DNA from: Haloactinopolyspora alba | Lineage (GTDB): Bacteria; Actinomycetota; Actinomycetes; Jiangellales; Jiangellaceae | NCBI RefSeq assembly: GCF_003014555.1 | Contig: NZ_PYGE01000015.1 | Location: forward strand, 62,001-126,000 | Reading direction: 5' to 3' | DNA length: 64,000 nucleotides | Shown here: piece after piece, positions 52,152 through 62,289 of the stretch | How the letters are laid out: each line of letters starts with the position of its first letter | How positions within the stretch are numbered: the stretch's first letter is position 1 | Translations under genes and position numbers: made by a program | Notes under the pieces: model-generated | The model's input: the letters and a program-made list of their open reading frames with translations, nothing else | Database searches by the model: none | What the model was told of the DNA's origin: nothing

Positions 52152-53441
52152 TCAGGGGGCGACCACCTCGACCTCGAACCCCTCGTCGTTCTCCATGTAG
52201 GCGGCGTAGTGGTGCGGCCCGCCCGCGTGCGGGTGCCGGTCGGCGAACATCAGCCGCCAGCCGTACGCCGGCGCCTCGGAGACGATCCGGTCGACCATCC
52301 ACTGCTCGGGCACCGCCAGCGCCAGGTGGTTCAGCCCGGGCGCCTTGCGGTCGTAGGCCACCCAGCTCATGTCCGGGGACGTCTCGACGACCACGTACGG
52401 GCCGCCTCCCGGTGCCTGCCAGGACCGGCCGTGTTCCCAGGCCTGGAACAGCGTCCACCCGAGCCGCTCGAACAGCCACCCGAACGACCGTGTCGCGAGG
52501 TCGAGGTCACGGACCCACACCTCGACGTGGTGCAGGCCCGTCGACGGCGTCGTCGACGGACTCAGCGGCTGATCGTCGACACCCGTGTCGTCGACGGGCA
52601 CCTGGCCGTGCGCGGACTGATGCTGATCGGCCGCCGCGAACGACGGATCGAGCGCGCGCAGGACCGGGTCGAGCTCGTTCACCGCGGAGTCGGTCAACGG
52701 GTCGTAGCCGGGCACCGTGTTCTTGGCGACTCCGGGCGACGATCCGTGCGACGTGCCCGGCACGGAACCGTGCGACGTCGCTGGCGCCTGCCCGTAAGCC
52801 TGGCCGTAACCCGTGGCCGGGCCCTGATCGGGCTCGTAGTACTGCGGGTATCCGGCGCCCGGCTGCCCCGACACTCCCGGCCCGGGCTGTGCCGGTGCGC
52901 CCATCCCCGGGTAGCCGCCGACAGGCGGCGGTGCCGGTGACGGCGCCACCGGAGGCGACGGCATCGGTGGCTGCGGCGACGCCGGTGCGGCCGGCGCCTG
53001 GCCGTACTGCGCTCCCGGCTGTCCGTGCTGCGTACCGGCGGCGGCGGCGTGCTGCGTGACCGCCGGGGCCTGCTGCGTCGGCTGTGGCTGTTGGGCCGCG
53101 GGCGCCTGGGTTGCGCCGTAGCTCTGCGCCTGCGGTTGCGCCGGTGGCTGCTGTGCGGGTGCCTGCTGCGCCGGGCCCTGCTGGGCGGCAGCCTTGCGCA
53201 TGCGGCGCAGTTCCGCCGCGGCGGCGTCGAGCCAGTCGTCGACGTCGTCCATGACGTAGCCCTCGCGCATCCGCACGACCTTGAACTCCTCACCCTCGAC
53301 CTGCTCCGGTGTCACCCCCCGCCCGGAGCTGCGCCCGTCCAGCGCATCGATCACCAGGTCGACGAAGTCGTCGACAGCGTCCAGGTCATAGCCCTCGCGC
53401 ATACGGGTGGTACGAAACTCGGGCTCGCGACTGACGGCCAC
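52152..53441 (-). CDS. Fusion protein: two DivIVA-type motifs, Pro/Gln-rich linker, VOC domain
   Basis: 429 aa in one uninterrupted frame. Two DivIVA-type repeats lie at about residues 9-35 (FRTTRMREGYDLDAVDDFVD) and 53-80 (FKVVRMREGYVMDDVDDWLD). A linker of about 220 residues rich in Gln, Pro, Ala, Gly and Tyr follows. Residues about 303-429 form a VOC (glyoxalase-fold) domain with all four candidate metal ligands: HHVEV, YVVVE, NHLAL and FEVEVV. The N-terminus suggests targeting to a pole, septum or coiled-coil scaffold; the C-terminus suggests a metal-dependent enzyme or binding module. It lies 125 bp downstream of rlmN. No frameshift or stop separates the parts. The GTG at 53441 has GGAGGAG about 11 bp upstream. 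Confidence 0.85.
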   Translation of the reverse strand: MAVSREPEFRTTRMREGYDLDAVDDFVDLVIDALDGRSSGRGVTPEQVEGEEFKVVRMREGYVMDDVDDWLDAAAAELRRMRKAAAQQGPAQQAPAQQPPAQPQAQSYGATQAPAAQQPQPTQQAPAVTQHAAAAGTQHGQPGAQYGQAPAAPASPQPPMPSPPVAPSPAPPPVGGYPGMGAPAQPGPGVSGQPGAGYPQYYEPDQGPATGYGQAYGQAPATSHGSVPGTSHGSSPGVAKNTVPGYDPLTDSAVNELDPVLRALDPSFAAADQHQSAHGQVPVDDTGVDDQPLSPSTTPSTGLHHVEVWVRDLDLATRSFGWLFERLGWTLFQAWEHGRSWQAPGGGPYVVVETSPDMSWVAYDRKAPGLNHLALAVPEQWMVDRIVSEAPAYGWRLMFADRHPHAGGPHHYAAYMENDEGFEVEVVAP

Positions 53442-53566
53442 CAGGTGTCACTCTCCTCCCGGACGTAAACCGGCCGGTCCCGAGGAACTTCCGGCGACGG
53501 TGAGCCAGCCACTCACGCACCGGAAGCCGATATCCCCCGAGACCGGCCAAGCCAAGCGAATGCATA

Positions 53567-54700
53567 CTAATCGGTAACGGTCGCCAACTGACCACACGCC
53601 CCGTCGATGTCGCTGCCGCGGGTGTCCCGGACCGTGACCGGGATCCCGCGCGCCTGCAACGTCGAGACGAACTCCGCCTCGACCTCCGGACGCGACGCCG
53701 TCCACTTCGAACCCGGGGTCGGGTTCAGCGGGATCGGGTTGACGTGCACCCAGCCGCGGCCCCGCGCGTCGAGCATCCGGCCCAGCCGGTCGGCGCGCCA
53801 CGCCTGGTCGTTGATGTCACGGATCAGCGCGTACTCGATGGACACGCGCCGGCCCGTGGAGTCGAAGTAGCGGCGCGCAGCATCGAGCGCCTCGTCGACC
53901 TTCCAGCGGGTGTTCACCGGGACCAGCTCGTCACGTAGCTCGTCGTCGGGTGCGTGCAGCGACAGCGCCAGCGTGACACCCAGGTCGGCGGCGGCGAGCT
54001 TGTCGATGGCCGGTGCGAGCCCGACCGTCGACACCGTGACGCCCCGGCGGCTGATGCCCATGCCCGAGGGCGCGGCCTCGGTCAGCCGCCGCACCGCCTC
54101 GACCACCGGCCGATAGTTCGCCAGGGGTTCGCCCATGCCCATGAACACGACGTTCGACACGCGCCCCGGCCCCCCGGGAACCTCGCCGTCGTCGAGCATC
54201 CGTTCCGCCGCCACGACCTGTTCGACGATCTCGGCCGCCGACATGTTCCGGGTGAGGCCCTGTTGACCCGTCGCGCAGAACGGGCAGTTCATGCCGCAGC
54301 CGGCCTGGCTGGACACGCACAGCGTCACCCGCGGGCGCGTGCCCTCGTAACGCATCAGCACGCTCTCGACCAGAGCCCCGTCGTACAACCGCCACAGCGT
54401 CTTGCGGGTGGTCCCGTTGTCGGTCTCGACGTGCCGGACCGGGGTCACCAAGGTCGGAAGCAGCGAGCCCGCGAGCGACTCTCGCACGGCCGCCGGCAGG
54501 TCGGTCATCTCGTGCGGGTCGCGGACGTAGCGCGTGAAGTAGTGCCGGGACAGCTGATCGGCACGGAACGGCTTCTCACCGAGTTCGGCGACGGCCTTCC
54601 TGCGGCCGTCGACGTCGAGGTCAGCGAGGTGGCGGGGCGGCTTGCCACGTCGTGCGGGTTCTAGGGTCAGTTCACCTGGCTCGGGCATGATGCCGCTCAT
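53567..54700 (-). CDS. rlmN: 23S rRNA (adenine-C2503-C2)/tRNA A37 methyltransferase RlmN
   Basis: 377 aa radical-SAM enzyme. The 4Fe-4S motif CxxxCxxC is in [19 protein letters not shown]. The SAM region [11 protein letters not shown] and the strand [17 protein letters not shown] follow, and the second catalytic cysteine is near the C-terminus in [11 protein letters not shown]. Length is normal. The ATG at 54700 has GGGACA just upstream; an ATG at 54688 would shorten it by 4 residues. It follows cdsA in the conserved rpsB-tsf-pyrH-frr-cdsA-rlmN order. Confidence 0.96.
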   Translation of the reverse strand: MSGIMPEPGELTLEPARRGKPPRHLADLDVDGRRKAVAELGEKPFRADQLSRHYFTRYVRDPHEMTDLPAAVRESLAGSLLPTLVTPVRHVETDNGTTRKTLWRLYDGALVESVLMRYEGTRPRVTLCVSSQAGCGMNCPFCATGQQGLTRNMSAAEIVEQVVAAERMLDDGEVPGGPGRVSNVVFMGMGEPLANYRPVVEAVRRLTEAAPSGMGISRRGVTVSTVGLAPAIDKLAAADLGVTLALSLHAPDDELRDELVPVNTRWKVDEALDAARRYFDSTGRRVSIEYALIRDINDQAWRADRLGRMLDARGRGWVHVNPIPLNPTPGSKWTASRPEVEAEFVSTLQARGIPVTVRDTRGSDIDGACGQLATVTD

Positions 54701-54806
54701 TGTCCCACGCATCGCAACCGTGCCCATCACACCGAGACCCGCTTCACCCGAAACGCGAGGTTTTCCAGGGAGCGAACGTGACGCCAGCGCGGTCCGTTCC
54801 CCGCCG

Positions 54807-55703
54807 TCAGGTGGTCACGACGTACTCGAGCACCAGCCAGACCAACGGCGCCGTGGGCAGCAGGGAGTCCAGGCGGTCCATCAGCCCGCCGTGCCCCGGA
54901 AGCAGCGAGCTCATGTCCTTGACGCCGAGGTCACGTTTGATCATCGACTCGCCGAGATCGCCCAGAGTGGCTCCCACGACGCCGACCAGCCCGAGCACGA
55001 CGCCGGTCCACCAGGCGGCGTCGAAGGCCAGCACCGCCACGGCCACGCCCGCGCCCACGCCCAGCAGGATCGACCCGCCGAGGCCCTCCCACGACTTCTT
55101 CGGGCTCACGCTCGGAGCCATCGGGTGCCGGCCGGTGAACACGCCCGCCGTGTACCCGCCGACATCGGAGGCGACGACGACCGCCAACAGCGCGAACACG
55201 CGCCAGTGCCCGTCGTCGGCACGCGCCATCAGCGTCGCGAACCCGGCGAGGAACGGGATGTAGGCGCTGGTGAACACGCCCGCCGCGACGTCACGGAGAT
55301 AGCCGTCACGGCCGTCGCCCAGCCGCCAGGTGCCCACCGCCAGCACGGTCAGCCCCAGGCCGACCATCAACGGCGACCCGCCACCGGCGAACGCGCCCAC
55401 GAGCATCAGCACCGCGCCCAGCATCACCGGGACGACCGGGACGGCGACGCCGCGCTGGCTCATCGCCGTGGCGAGCTCCCACACCGCGACGAGCATGACG
55501 AGCACGACGAGCCCGACGAAGGCCGGAATGAACAGGAACAGCGTGCACAGCACGACGACGGCGAGCCCGACGCCCACCGCGGTCGCGGCGCGCAGGTCCC
55601 GCCCGGCCCGCCCGTGCCGGCGCGGCGGATCGGACGCTGCGCGCCGACGCTTCCCCCCGGGGGGCGCCTCGGGCGGCTCGGCCTGCTCGTCGGTCATCAC
55701 CAC
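54807..55703 (-). CDS. cdsA: Phosphatidate cytidylyltransferase (CDP-diglyceride synthase)
   Basis: 298 aa integral membrane enzyme that makes CDP-diacylglycerol from phosphatidate and CTP. About eight membrane helices follow a basic/proline-rich cytosolic N-terminus of 40 residues. The family signature near the C-terminus is intact: [20 protein letters not shown] followed by GLMDRLD. The start is GTG at 55703 (alternatives GTG 55700 and ATG 55697). It lies 6 bp after the frr stop, so it is in the same operon. Confidence 0.96.
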   Translation of the reverse strand: MVMTDEQAEPPEAPPGGKRRRAASDPPRRHGRAGRDLRAATAVGVGLAVVVLCTLFLFIPAFVGLVVLVMLVAVWELATAMSQRGVAVPVVPVMLGAVLMLVGAFAGGGSPLMVGLGLTVLAVGTWRLGDGRDGYLRDVAAGVFTSAYIPFLAGFATLMARADDGHWRVFALLAVVVASDVGGYTAGVFTGRHPMAPSVSPKKSWEGLGGSILLGVGAGVAVAVLAFDAAWWTGVVLGLVGVVGATLGDLGESMIKRDLGVKDMSSLLPGHGGLMDRLDSLLPTAPLVWLVLEYVVTT

Positions 55704-55709
55704 GTGTTC

Positions 55710-56267
55710 TCAGACCTCGAGCAGCTCGGATTCCTTGTGCTTGAGCAGCTCGTCGATCTGGTCGATGTGGTTCTTGGTCATCGTCTCGAGTTGCTTCTCG
55801 GCGCGCGCGACCTCGTCCTCGCCGACCTCGCCGTCCTTGGCCAGCTTGTCCAGCGTCTCTTTCGCGTGCCTGCGTACGCTGCGGATGGACACCCGCGAGC
55901 CCTCGGCCTTCTCCTTGGCGACCTTGATGTACTCGCGCCTGCGCTCCTCGGTGAGCGTGGGCAGGTTCACCCGGATCAGCGTGCCGTCGTTGCTCGGGTT
56001 GACGCCGAGGTCGGAGTCGCGGATGGCCCGCTCGATGGCGCCGAGTGAGCTCTTGTCGTACGGCTGCACCGTGATCATTCGAGCGTCGGCCACATGGAAC
56101 GACGCGAGCTGGTTGACCGGCGTCGGCGAGCCGTAATAGTCCACCATGATCTTGTTGAACAGCGACGGGTGGGCCCGCCCGGTCCGGATCGTGGCGAAGT
56201 CCTCCTTGCCGACCGACACGGCCTTCTCCATCTTCTCCTCGGCTTCGAGGAGGGTTTCGTCGATCAC
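55710..56267 (-). CDS. frr: Ribosome recycling factor
   Basis: 185 aa, normal length. RRF splits post-termination ribosomes with EF-G. The three-helix coiled coil and small beta domain are evident: [65 protein letters not shown] and the C-terminal [18 protein letters not shown]. The GTG at 56267 has AAGGAG 5 bp upstream. It is between pyrH and cdsA as in nearly all actinobacteria. Confidence 0.97.
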   Translation of the reverse strand: MIDETLLEAEEKMEKAVSVGKEDFATIRTGRAHPSLFNKIMVDYYGSPTPVNQLASFHVADARMITVQPYDKSSLGAIERAIRDSDLGVNPSNDGTLIRVNLPTLTEERRREYIKVAKEKAEGSRVSIRSVRRHAKETLDKLAKDGEVGEDEVARAEKQLETMTKNHIDQIDELLKHKESELLEV

Positions 56268-56356
56268 CGTTACTCCTTCGCCTTGCGTGTGACGTCGATC
56301 CTAGGGCCGCCGGGGCATCGCCACGCCGATGACGTCACCGGCGATCGGTACAGACC

Positions 56357-57160
56357 CTACGACGCGCCCGTCTGGATGACGGTTTCGACATCCGAGGCGA
56401 CCACGGTACCGATCTGCTCTCCCCGGATGGCTCGTGCGATTCCATTCTCCTCGCCCAAGCCGAATACGACGATCGGGAGCTGGTTCTCCATGCACAGGCT
56501 GAAGGCGGCTGGGTCGGCCACGCTCAGGCGGCGGCGCAGCACCTCGCCGTAGGTGACCGAGACGTACTTGCGTGCGGCCGGCTCGACCCGCGGGTCGGCG
56601 TCGTACACGCCGTCGACGCCGTTCTTGCCCATCAGCAGCCGGTCGCAGCCGATCTCGAGCGCGCGCTGCGCGGCGACGGTGTCGGTGGTGAAGTACGGCA
56701 TCCCGGCGCCCGCGCCGAAGATGACCACACGCCCCTTCTCGAGGTGGCGGGCGGCGCGGCGCGGAATGTAGGGCTCGGCGACCTGGCCCATGGTGATGGC
56801 GGTCTGCACGCGCGTGTCGACGCCCCGGTGCTCGAGGAAGTCCTGCAGCGCCAGGCAGTTCATGACGGTGCCGAGCATGCCCATGTAGTCACCGCGGGCA
56901 CGGTCCATGCCGGCGTGCTGCAGCTCGGAGCCGCGGAAGAAGTTGCCGCCGCCGACCACGATCGCGACCTCGACTCCGCCGTCCACGACGGTGGCGATCT
57001 GTTCGGCGATCCGCTTGACGACGATGGGGTCGACGCCGACCTCGCCGCCGCCGAACACCTCGCCGGACAGTTTCAGCAGTACGCGCCGGCGGGTGCCGGC
57101 GCCGTCGGCCGGCGGCACGGCCGAGGCCGGCACCGTTTCGGTTTCACTCGTCTCCGTCAC
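56357..57160 (-). CDS. pyrH: UMP kinase (uridylate kinase)
   Basis: 267 aa. It phosphorylates UMP to UDP. Amino-acid-kinase fold: [20 protein letters not shown] at the phosphate-binding start, [30 protein letters not shown] for [23 protein letters not shown] and [18 protein letters not shown]. An N-terminal tail of about 25 residues rich in Thr, Glu, Pro and Ala precedes the kinase core; the GTG at 57160 with AGGAGG 8 bp upstream supports it as real. It sits between tsf and frr. Confidence 0.97.
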   Translation of the reverse strand: MTETSETETVPASAVPPADGAGTRRRVLLKLSGEVFGGGEVGVDPIVVKRIAEQIATVVDGGVEVAIVVGGGNFFRGSELQHAGMDRARGDYMGMLGTVMNCLALQDFLEHRGVDTRVQTAITMGQVAEPYIPRRAARHLEKGRVVIFGAGAGMPYFTTDTVAAQRALEIGCDRLLMGKNGVDGVYDADPRVEPAARKYVSVTYGEVLRRRLSVADPAAFSLCMENQLPIVVFGLGEENGIARAIRGEQIGTVVASDVETVIQTGAS

Positions 57161-57203
57161 GGTGCCGGCCTCCTGATCGTCGTGCGGTTCGCTGGCAGTG
57201 ATC

Positions 57204-58037
57204 TCAGGCGGTGCCGATCTCGAACCGGACGAACCCTCGAACCGTGACGCCGGCCTCGTCGAGCACGGCGCCGACGGTCTTCTTGGACTCCTTCACCGAC
57301 GGCTGGTCGACCAGCACGGCCTCCTTGAAGAAGCCGTTGACCCGGCCCTCGATGATCTTCGGCAGCGCCTGGTCCGGCTTGCCCTCCTCGCGGGCCGTGG
57401 CCTCGGCGATGCGGCGCTCGTTCTCGACGACGTCCTCGGGCACGTCCTCGCGCACCGCGTACTGCGGACGCAGCGCCGCGACCTGCATCGCGGCGTCGTA
57501 TGCCACCTGCCGCGCGGGCGCGGACCCGTCCGAGTCGAACCGGACCAGGACGCCGACCTGCGGCGGCAGGTCGCCGGACCGGCGGTGCAGGTAGGTGGTG
57601 ACCTCGCCGTCGGCGACGGCGACCTGGGTGAGCTCGAGCTTCTCGCCGATGACGGCCGCGGCCGCGTCGATGGCCTCGGCGACCTTGCGGCCGTCGGGCA
57701 GCGCCGAGCCGAGCAGCGTGTCGACGTCCGTCGCCCGCACCGTCTCGGCGACGCCGACGATGTCGGCGGCGAGCTTCTGGAAGTCGGCGTTCTTGGCGAC
57801 GAAGTCGGTCTCGCACGCCAGCACGATCATCGCCGAGCCCTCGGCAGCCACCAGCCCGTTCGACGTGGTGCGCTCGGCGCTGCGCTTGGCCGCCTTCGCC
57901 GCGCCCTTGATCCGCAACGCCTCGACCGCCTGGTCGAAGTCGCCGTCGGCGCCCTCGAGCGCCTTCTTCGCGTCCATCATGCCCGCACCCGTGGCGTCAC
58001 GCAGCCGCTTGACGTCCGCCGCAGTGATGTTCGGCAT
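57204..58037 (-). CDS. tsf: Elongation factor Ts
   Basis: 277 aa. EF-Ts is the nucleotide exchange factor for EF-Tu. The N-terminal UBA-like start [38 protein letters not shown] is diagnostic, followed by the core [22 protein letters not shown], which contacts EF-Tu. The C-terminal module ends [12 protein letters not shown]. The ATG at 58037 gives the family start; a GTG at 58043 would add two residues. It follows rpsB by about 90 bp. Confidence 0.97.
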   Translation of the reverse strand: MPNITAADVKRLRDATGAGMMDAKKALEGADGDFDQAVEALRIKGAAKAAKRSAERTTSNGLVAAEGSAMIVLACETDFVAKNADFQKLAADIVGVAETVRATDVDTLLGSALPDGRKVAEAIDAAAAVIGEKLELTQVAVADGEVTTYLHRRSGDLPPQVGVLVRFDSDGSAPARQVAYDAAMQVAALRPQYAVREDVPEDVVENERRIAEATAREEGKPDQALPKIIEGRVNGFFKEAVLVDQPSVKESKKTVGAVLDEAGVTVRGFVRFEIGTA

Positions 58038-58129
58038 CCTCACACTTCTCTCTTCGTCAGCTGATCGTCTTTCGGCAGCGGCGCCCGTGTTGGCCGGGCG
58101 CCGCCGCCGTCATGGTCGGGTGTTCGCGT

Positions 58130-59050
58130 TCAGGTCTGCGGTGCGGTGGGCTGGGCGCCCTCGGACTTCTCGGCGACGTCCGCGACGTCCTCGGCCGACT
58201 CGCCGACCACCTGCGTCGACGGCTGCTCGAGCGCCGCGTCGGCGTCGGGCTCGGTCTCCGCGCCGGCCTGCTCCGGGTGCTGCAGCAGCTCTTTCTCCCA
58301 CTCGGCGAGCGGCTCGTCGGCGGCCAGGTCGGCGCCGTTGGTGCTCTCGGCGCGCTGCCCCTGCCGCCCGAGCAGCCCGTCGGCCACCGAGTCGGCCACG
58401 ACACGGGTCAGCAGCGTGACCGCGCGGATGGCGTCGTCGTTACCCGGGATCGGGTAGTCGACCTCGTCGGGGTCGCAGTTGGTGTCGAGGATCGCGATGA
58501 TCGGGATGCCGAGCTTGCGGGCCTCGTCGACGGCCAGGTGCTCCTTCTTGGTGTCGACGATCCACACCGCGCTGGGCACCTTCGCCATGTTGCGCACGCC
58601 GCCGAGCGTGCGCTCGAGCTTGTCCTTCTCACGCCGGCGCATGAGGAGTTCCTTCTTCGTCAGTCCCGAGCCGGGGACGTCGTCGAAGTCGAGCTCCTCG
58701 AGCTCCTTGAGCCGCTGCAGCCGCTTGTTGACGGTCTGGAAGTTGGTCAGCATGCCGCCGAGCCAGCGCTCGGTCACGAACGGCATGTTCACCCGGGTGG
58801 CCTGCTCGCGCACGGCCTCCTGGGCCTGCTTCTTGGTACCGACGAACAGCACCGTCCCGCCGTGCGCGACGGTCTCCTTGACGAAGTCGTACGCGCGGTC
58901 GATGTAGGACAGCGACTGCTGCAGGTCGATGATGTAGATACCGTTGCGCTCGGTGAAGATGAACCGCTTCATCTTCGGGTTCCAGCGCCGGGTCTGATGC
59001 CCGAAATGCACGCCGCTCTCGAGCAGCTGCCTCATGGTGACGACGGCCAT
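58130..59050 (-). CDS. rpsB: 30S ribosomal protein S2
   Basis: 306 aa. The S2 core (residues 1-230) is standard: [109 protein letters not shown]. An acidic Glu/Ala-rich C-terminal tail of about 70 residues follows, longer than in many bacteria but common in actinobacteria. GAGGAGGAG precedes the ATG. It starts the rpsB-tsf-pyrH-frr-cdsA-rlmN run, behind a leader of about 205 nt. Confidence 0.97.
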   Translation of the reverse strand: MAVVTMRQLLESGVHFGHQTRRWNPKMKRFIFTERNGIYIIDLQQSLSYIDRAYDFVKETVAHGGTVLFVGTKKQAQEAVREQATRVNMPFVTERWLGGMLTNFQTVNKRLQRLKELEELDFDDVPGSGLTKKELLMRRREKDKLERTLGGVRNMAKVPSAVWIVDTKKEHLAVDEARKLGIPIIAILDTNCDPDEVDYPIPGNDDAIRAVTLLTRVVADSVADGLLGRQGQRAESTNGADLAADEPLAEWEKELLQHPEQAGAETEPDADAALEQPSTQVVGESAEDVADVAEKSEGAQPTAPQT

Positions 59051-59258
59051 AGCCTGCGTCTCCTCCTCGTGCGCCGACGGTGCGGGAGACTCCCCGCGGC
59101 CGGCGCGTCGTTTTCGGTTCCTCGCGGCGGTGGTCGACCGCCGCGCCTGGTGCCCGGGCCGTCACCACCACCTGGGCTCTCGAGGAACGCCAGGACCGTC
59201 GGCGGCGTGGCCGTATGTCGACAGGGCACGCGAATTCGACCCAGGTCAGACCTGAGCC
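59051..59258 (-). promoter_or_regulatory. Long rpsB leader with stable hairpins
   Basis: The predicted transcript leader of about 205 nt has an 8-bp perfect stem GCGGCGGT/ACCGCCGC (59124-59144, 5-nt loop) and a second hairpin of GCGGG/CCCGC type near the ribosome site. S2 autoregulates through its leader in some bacteria; whether this leader does is unknown. Confidence 0.4.
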
Positions 59259-59264
59259 GGGCCC

Positions 59265-59292
59265 AGTATAGACGACATTGAGCGAGGGTCAC
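59265..59292 (-). promoter_or_regulatory. rpsB promoter
   Basis: On the minus strand, -10 TATACT (59265-59270) is 16 bp from GTGACC (59287-59292). It lies upstream of rpsB and after the OppF gene. A 12-bp palindrome GGCACCGGTGCC at 59304-59315 lies just beyond and may belong to an OppF terminator or an operator. Confidence 0.6.
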
Positions 59293-59345
59293 CACCGCCC
59301 GGTGGCACCGGTGCCGCCGACGATCCGGTGACGGGTGCGGCGAGC

Positions 59346-60356
59346 TCAGCCGGTGACGCCGTGCAGATGGCAGGCGGCGCTCTGCTCGGCCGGACCGCCG
59401 TGCCGCCCGCCGAGGGACTGCAGGACGGGGTCGTGGTCGGCGCACGGCTCGAACACCTGCGGGCACCTGGTGCGGAACCGGCATCCGGACGGCGGGTGCG
59501 TCGGGCTCGGGATGTCGCCCTGCAGCACGATCCGCTCACGCGAGCGTTCCCGCTCGGGGACGGGCACCGGGACCGCGGACACCAGCGCCTCCGTGTACGG
59601 ATGCCCGGGCATCTCCCCCACGGCGACACCGTCGCCGACCTCGACCACCCGCCCCAGGTACATGACGGCGACCCGGTCGGCCACCTGCCGCACGGCCGCG
59701 AGGTCGTGCGACACGAACAGGTAGGTCAGCCCCATCTCGCGCTGCAGCCGGACCAGCAGGTTCACCACCTGCGCCTGCACCGACACGTCCAGCGAGGCGA
59801 TCGGCTCGTCGCAGACCACGAAGTCGGGCTCGCCGGCCAGCGCGCGGGCGATGCCGACGCGCTGGCGCTGCCCGCCGGAGAACTCGTGCGGATACCGGTT
59901 GCGGTGGTCCGGGGCGAGCCCGACGAGCTCCATCAGCTCCCCCACTCGCGCGCGGCGGCGCGAACGCCCACGGTGCAGCCGATGGATCGCCAGCGGCTCG
60001 GCGATGGTCTCGCCCACCGTGCGGCGCGGGTCCAGGGACGCGAACGGGTCCTGGAAGATCATCGCCGTGCGACGGCGCAACGCCCGCAGCTCGCGCCGGG
60101 GCATCGCCGTCACGTCCGACCCGTCGAACTCGATCGTGCCCTCCGTCGGCTCGACGAGCCGCACCAGCGCGCTGCCCAGGGTCGACTTGCCGCACCCCGA
60201 CTCGCCCACCAGGCCGAGCGTCTCGCCGCGGCGGATCTCCAGGTCGACGCCGTCCACCGCGCGGACCGCGCCGGGCGACGAGCGCAGCGGTCCGGGCGGC
60301 GGCAGCGGGAAGTGCACCCGCAGCCCCGTGGTGCGTACCAGCGCCTCGCCGTTCAT
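59346..60356 (-). CDS. Oligopeptide ABC transporter ATP-binding protein (OppF type), second system
   Basis: 336 aa. Walker [18 protein letters not shown] near residue 52, Q-loop [23 protein letters not shown], signature [15 protein letters not shown], Walker [15 protein letters not shown], switch [14 protein letters not shown]. The C-terminal extension has the four-cysteine set ([15 protein letters not shown] and AACHLH). ATGA overlap with the preceding OppD gene. It ends the second leftward opp operon, just upstream of the rpsB promoter. Confidence 0.95.
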   Translation of the reverse strand: MNGEALVRTTGLRVHFPLPPPGPLRSSPGAVRAVDGVDLEIRRGETLGLVGESGCGKSTLGSALVRLVEPTEGTIEFDGSDVTAMPRRELRALRRRTAMIFQDPFASLDPRRTVGETIAEPLAIHRLHRGRSRRRARVGELMELVGLAPDHRNRYPHEFSGGQRQRVGIARALAGEPDFVVCDEPIASLDVSVQAQVVNLLVRLQREMGLTYLFVSHDLAAVRQVADRVAVMYLGRVVEVGDGVAVGEMPGHPYTEALVSAVPVPVPERERSRERIVLQGDIPSPTHPPSGCRFRTRCPQVFEPCADHDPVLQSLGGRHGGPAEQSAACHLHGVTG

Positions 60357-61372
60357 CGCCGCACCTGCGCGTCACCGGCCGCGGGCAGGCGGTAGAACGT
60401 CGCCGCGCGGTGCGTCTCGACACTGCCGGCCACCGGCTCCAGCGGCGGCACCTGCGTCGCGCATCGCGGGTCCAGCCGATACGCGCACCGGGGCCGGAAC
60501 GCACACCCCGGCGGCAGGTCCACCGGGTCCGGCGGCAGCCCGGGCATCGTCGTCAGCGCCTCCCGCTCGCGGGCGGGACGCGCGTCGTCGAGCACCGGCA
60601 GCGACTCCAGCAGCCCGCGTGTGTACGGGTGCGACGGCCGTGCGTACAGCGCGTCCACCGGGCCCTCCTCCACGCACCGACCCGCGTACATCACCACGAC
60701 GTGGTCGGCGATGCCGGCCACCACCCCGAGGTCGTGGGTGATCCAGACGACGCCGGTGCCGCGCTCGTCCTGCAACCGGGCGACGAGTTCCAGGATCTGC
60801 GCCTGCACCGTCACGTCGAGTGCCGTCGTCGCCTCGTCGGCGATCAGCACCCTCGGCTCGCCGGCCAGCGCGATCGCGATCATCACCCGCTGGCGCATCC
60901 CACCGGAGAGCTGGTGCGGATAGGCTCGCAGCCGGGCAGCGGCGTCCGGGATGCCGACGTCGTCGAGCAGTTCCACCGACCGCGCGCGCACCGCCTCCGC
61001 GCTCACCCGCCCGTGAGCCCGCAGCGCCTCGGCGAGCTGGCGCTCCACGGTCAGCACCGGGTTCAGCGACGTCATCGGGTCCTGGAAGACCATGCCGATG
61101 CCGGCGCCGCGCACGTGCCGCAGCTGCTCCTCGGACCGGCCGATCAGCTCGGCGCCGTCGAAGACCGCACTTCCGCTCACCCGGGTCACCGCGTCGGGCA
61201 GCAGACCGAGCAGCGCCAGCGAGCTCACGCTCTTGCCCGACCCGGACTCACCCACGATGGCCAGCGTGCGCCCGGCCTCGACGTCGAAGTCCAGGCCGCC
61301 GACGACGTGGGCGGGACCGCGTGGCGTGCTGAACGTCACCGCCAGGTCGCGCACCGAGAGCAACGCGCTCAT
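60353..61372 (-). CDS. Oligopeptide ABC transporter ATP-binding protein (OppD type), second system
   Basis: 339 aa. Walker [18 protein letters not shown] near residue 38, Q-loop [19 protein letters not shown], signature [15 protein letters not shown], Walker [21 protein letters not shown] (Ala for the usual Pro after DE), switch [14 protein letters not shown]. The C-terminal extension keeps three cysteines ([16 protein letters not shown]), but where the fourth normally sits the sequence reads THRAATF, so the cysteine set looks incomplete. Both ends overlap neighbours by ATGA. Confidence 0.95.
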   Translation of the reverse strand: MSALLSVRDLAVTFSTPRGPAHVVGGLDFDVEAGRTLAIVGESGSGKSVSSLALLGLLPDAVTRVSGSAVFDGAELIGRSEEQLRHVRGAGIGMVFQDPMTSLNPVLTVERQLAEALRAHGRVSAEAVRARSVELLDDVGIPDAAARLRAYPHQLSGGMRQRVMIAIALAGEPRVLIADEATTALDVTVQAQILELVARLQDERGTGVVWITHDLGVVAGIADHVVVMYAGRCVEEGPVDALYARPSHPYTRGLLESLPVLDDARPAREREALTTMPGLPPDPVDLPPGCAFRPRCAYRLDPRCATQVPPLEPVAGSVETHRAATFYRLPAAGDAQVRR

Positions 61373-62289
61373 CCCCCACTTCCCTTCGCCGTGCCTTTCA
61401 TCGCCGCACGTTGCCGCGGGTCGAGCACGTCGCGGAGGACGTCGCCGAGCACGTTGAACGCCAGCACCGTCAGGAAGATGGCGGCGCCGGGGAACACCGC
61501 CATCCACCACGCCTGTTCGAGGAAACCACGGCCCTCCGACAGCATCCGGCCCCAGGACGGGTCCGGCGGCTGGGTGCCCAGCCCCACGAAGCTCAGCGCC
61601 GCCTCGGACAGGATCGCGAACGCCAGGCTGACCGACGTCTGCACGATGATCGGCGCGGTCACGTTGGGCAGCACGTGCCGGGCGACGATGCGCACGTCCC
61701 CGGCCCCGGCCGAACGGGCCGCGCGCACGTACACCTCCTCGCGCACGCTGAGCACACTCGCCCTGGTGATGCGGGCGAAGATCGGTGTGTAGACGATGCC
61801 GATGGCGATCATCGCGTTCGTCGAGCCCCGGCCGAGGATCGCCAGCACCGCGATCGCCATCAGCAGCGCCGGGAAGGCGAACACCACGTCCATGACGCGC
61901 ATCAGCACGTCGTCGACCCATCGCCGGTAGTAACCGGCCAGCAGGCCGATCAGCACCCCGGCCGCCAGCGAGATCCCGACGGCGACCGCGCCGACGCGCA
62001 GCGACACCTCGGCGCCGGCCAGCACCCGGGAGAACACGTCGCGGCCCAGCTCGTCGGTGCCGAACCAGTGCTCGCCCGACGGCGCCTGCAGCCGGTCGTC
62101 GACGCTCGGCTCGACCGGGTCGTGCGGCGAGATCCGCCCGGCCAGTAGCGCCGCCGCAACAACCGCGGTGAGGACGAGGCCGGAGGCCACCGCCATCGGG
62201 CTGCGTGCCAGCAGCACCAGCGTCTCGACCCAACGGGGCCGATGCGGCGCCGTCGACGGCAGCGTGTCCGCTCGTTCGCCGGCGCTCAT
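61369..62289 (-). CDS. Oligopeptide ABC transporter permease (OppC type), second system
   Basis: 306 aa. Short hydrophilic N-terminus, then six helices. Typical HWFGTDELGRDVFSRVLAGAEVSLRVG region, the EAA loop VRAARSAGAGDVRIVARHVLPNVTAPI and SEAALSFVGLGTQPPDPSWGRML. The C-terminus ends in a basic tail (RDVLDPRQRAAMKG). It forms the channel with the OppB-type permease. ATGA overlaps on both sides show a compact operon. Confidence 0.95.
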   Translation of the reverse strand: MSAGERADTLPSTAPHRPRWVETLVLLARSPMAVASGLVLTAVVAAALLAGRISPHDPVEPSVDDRLQAPSGEHWFGTDELGRDVFSRVLAGAEVSLRVGAVAVGISLAAGVLIGLLAGYYRRWVDDVLMRVMDVVFAFPALLMAIAVLAILGRGSTNAMIAIGIVYTPIFARITRASVLSVREEVYVRAARSAGAGDVRIVARHVLPNVTAPIIVQTSVSLAFAILSEAALSFVGLGTQPPDPSWGRMLSEGRGFLEQAWWMAVFPGAAIFLTVLAFNVLGDVLRDVLDPRQRAAMKGTAKGSGG

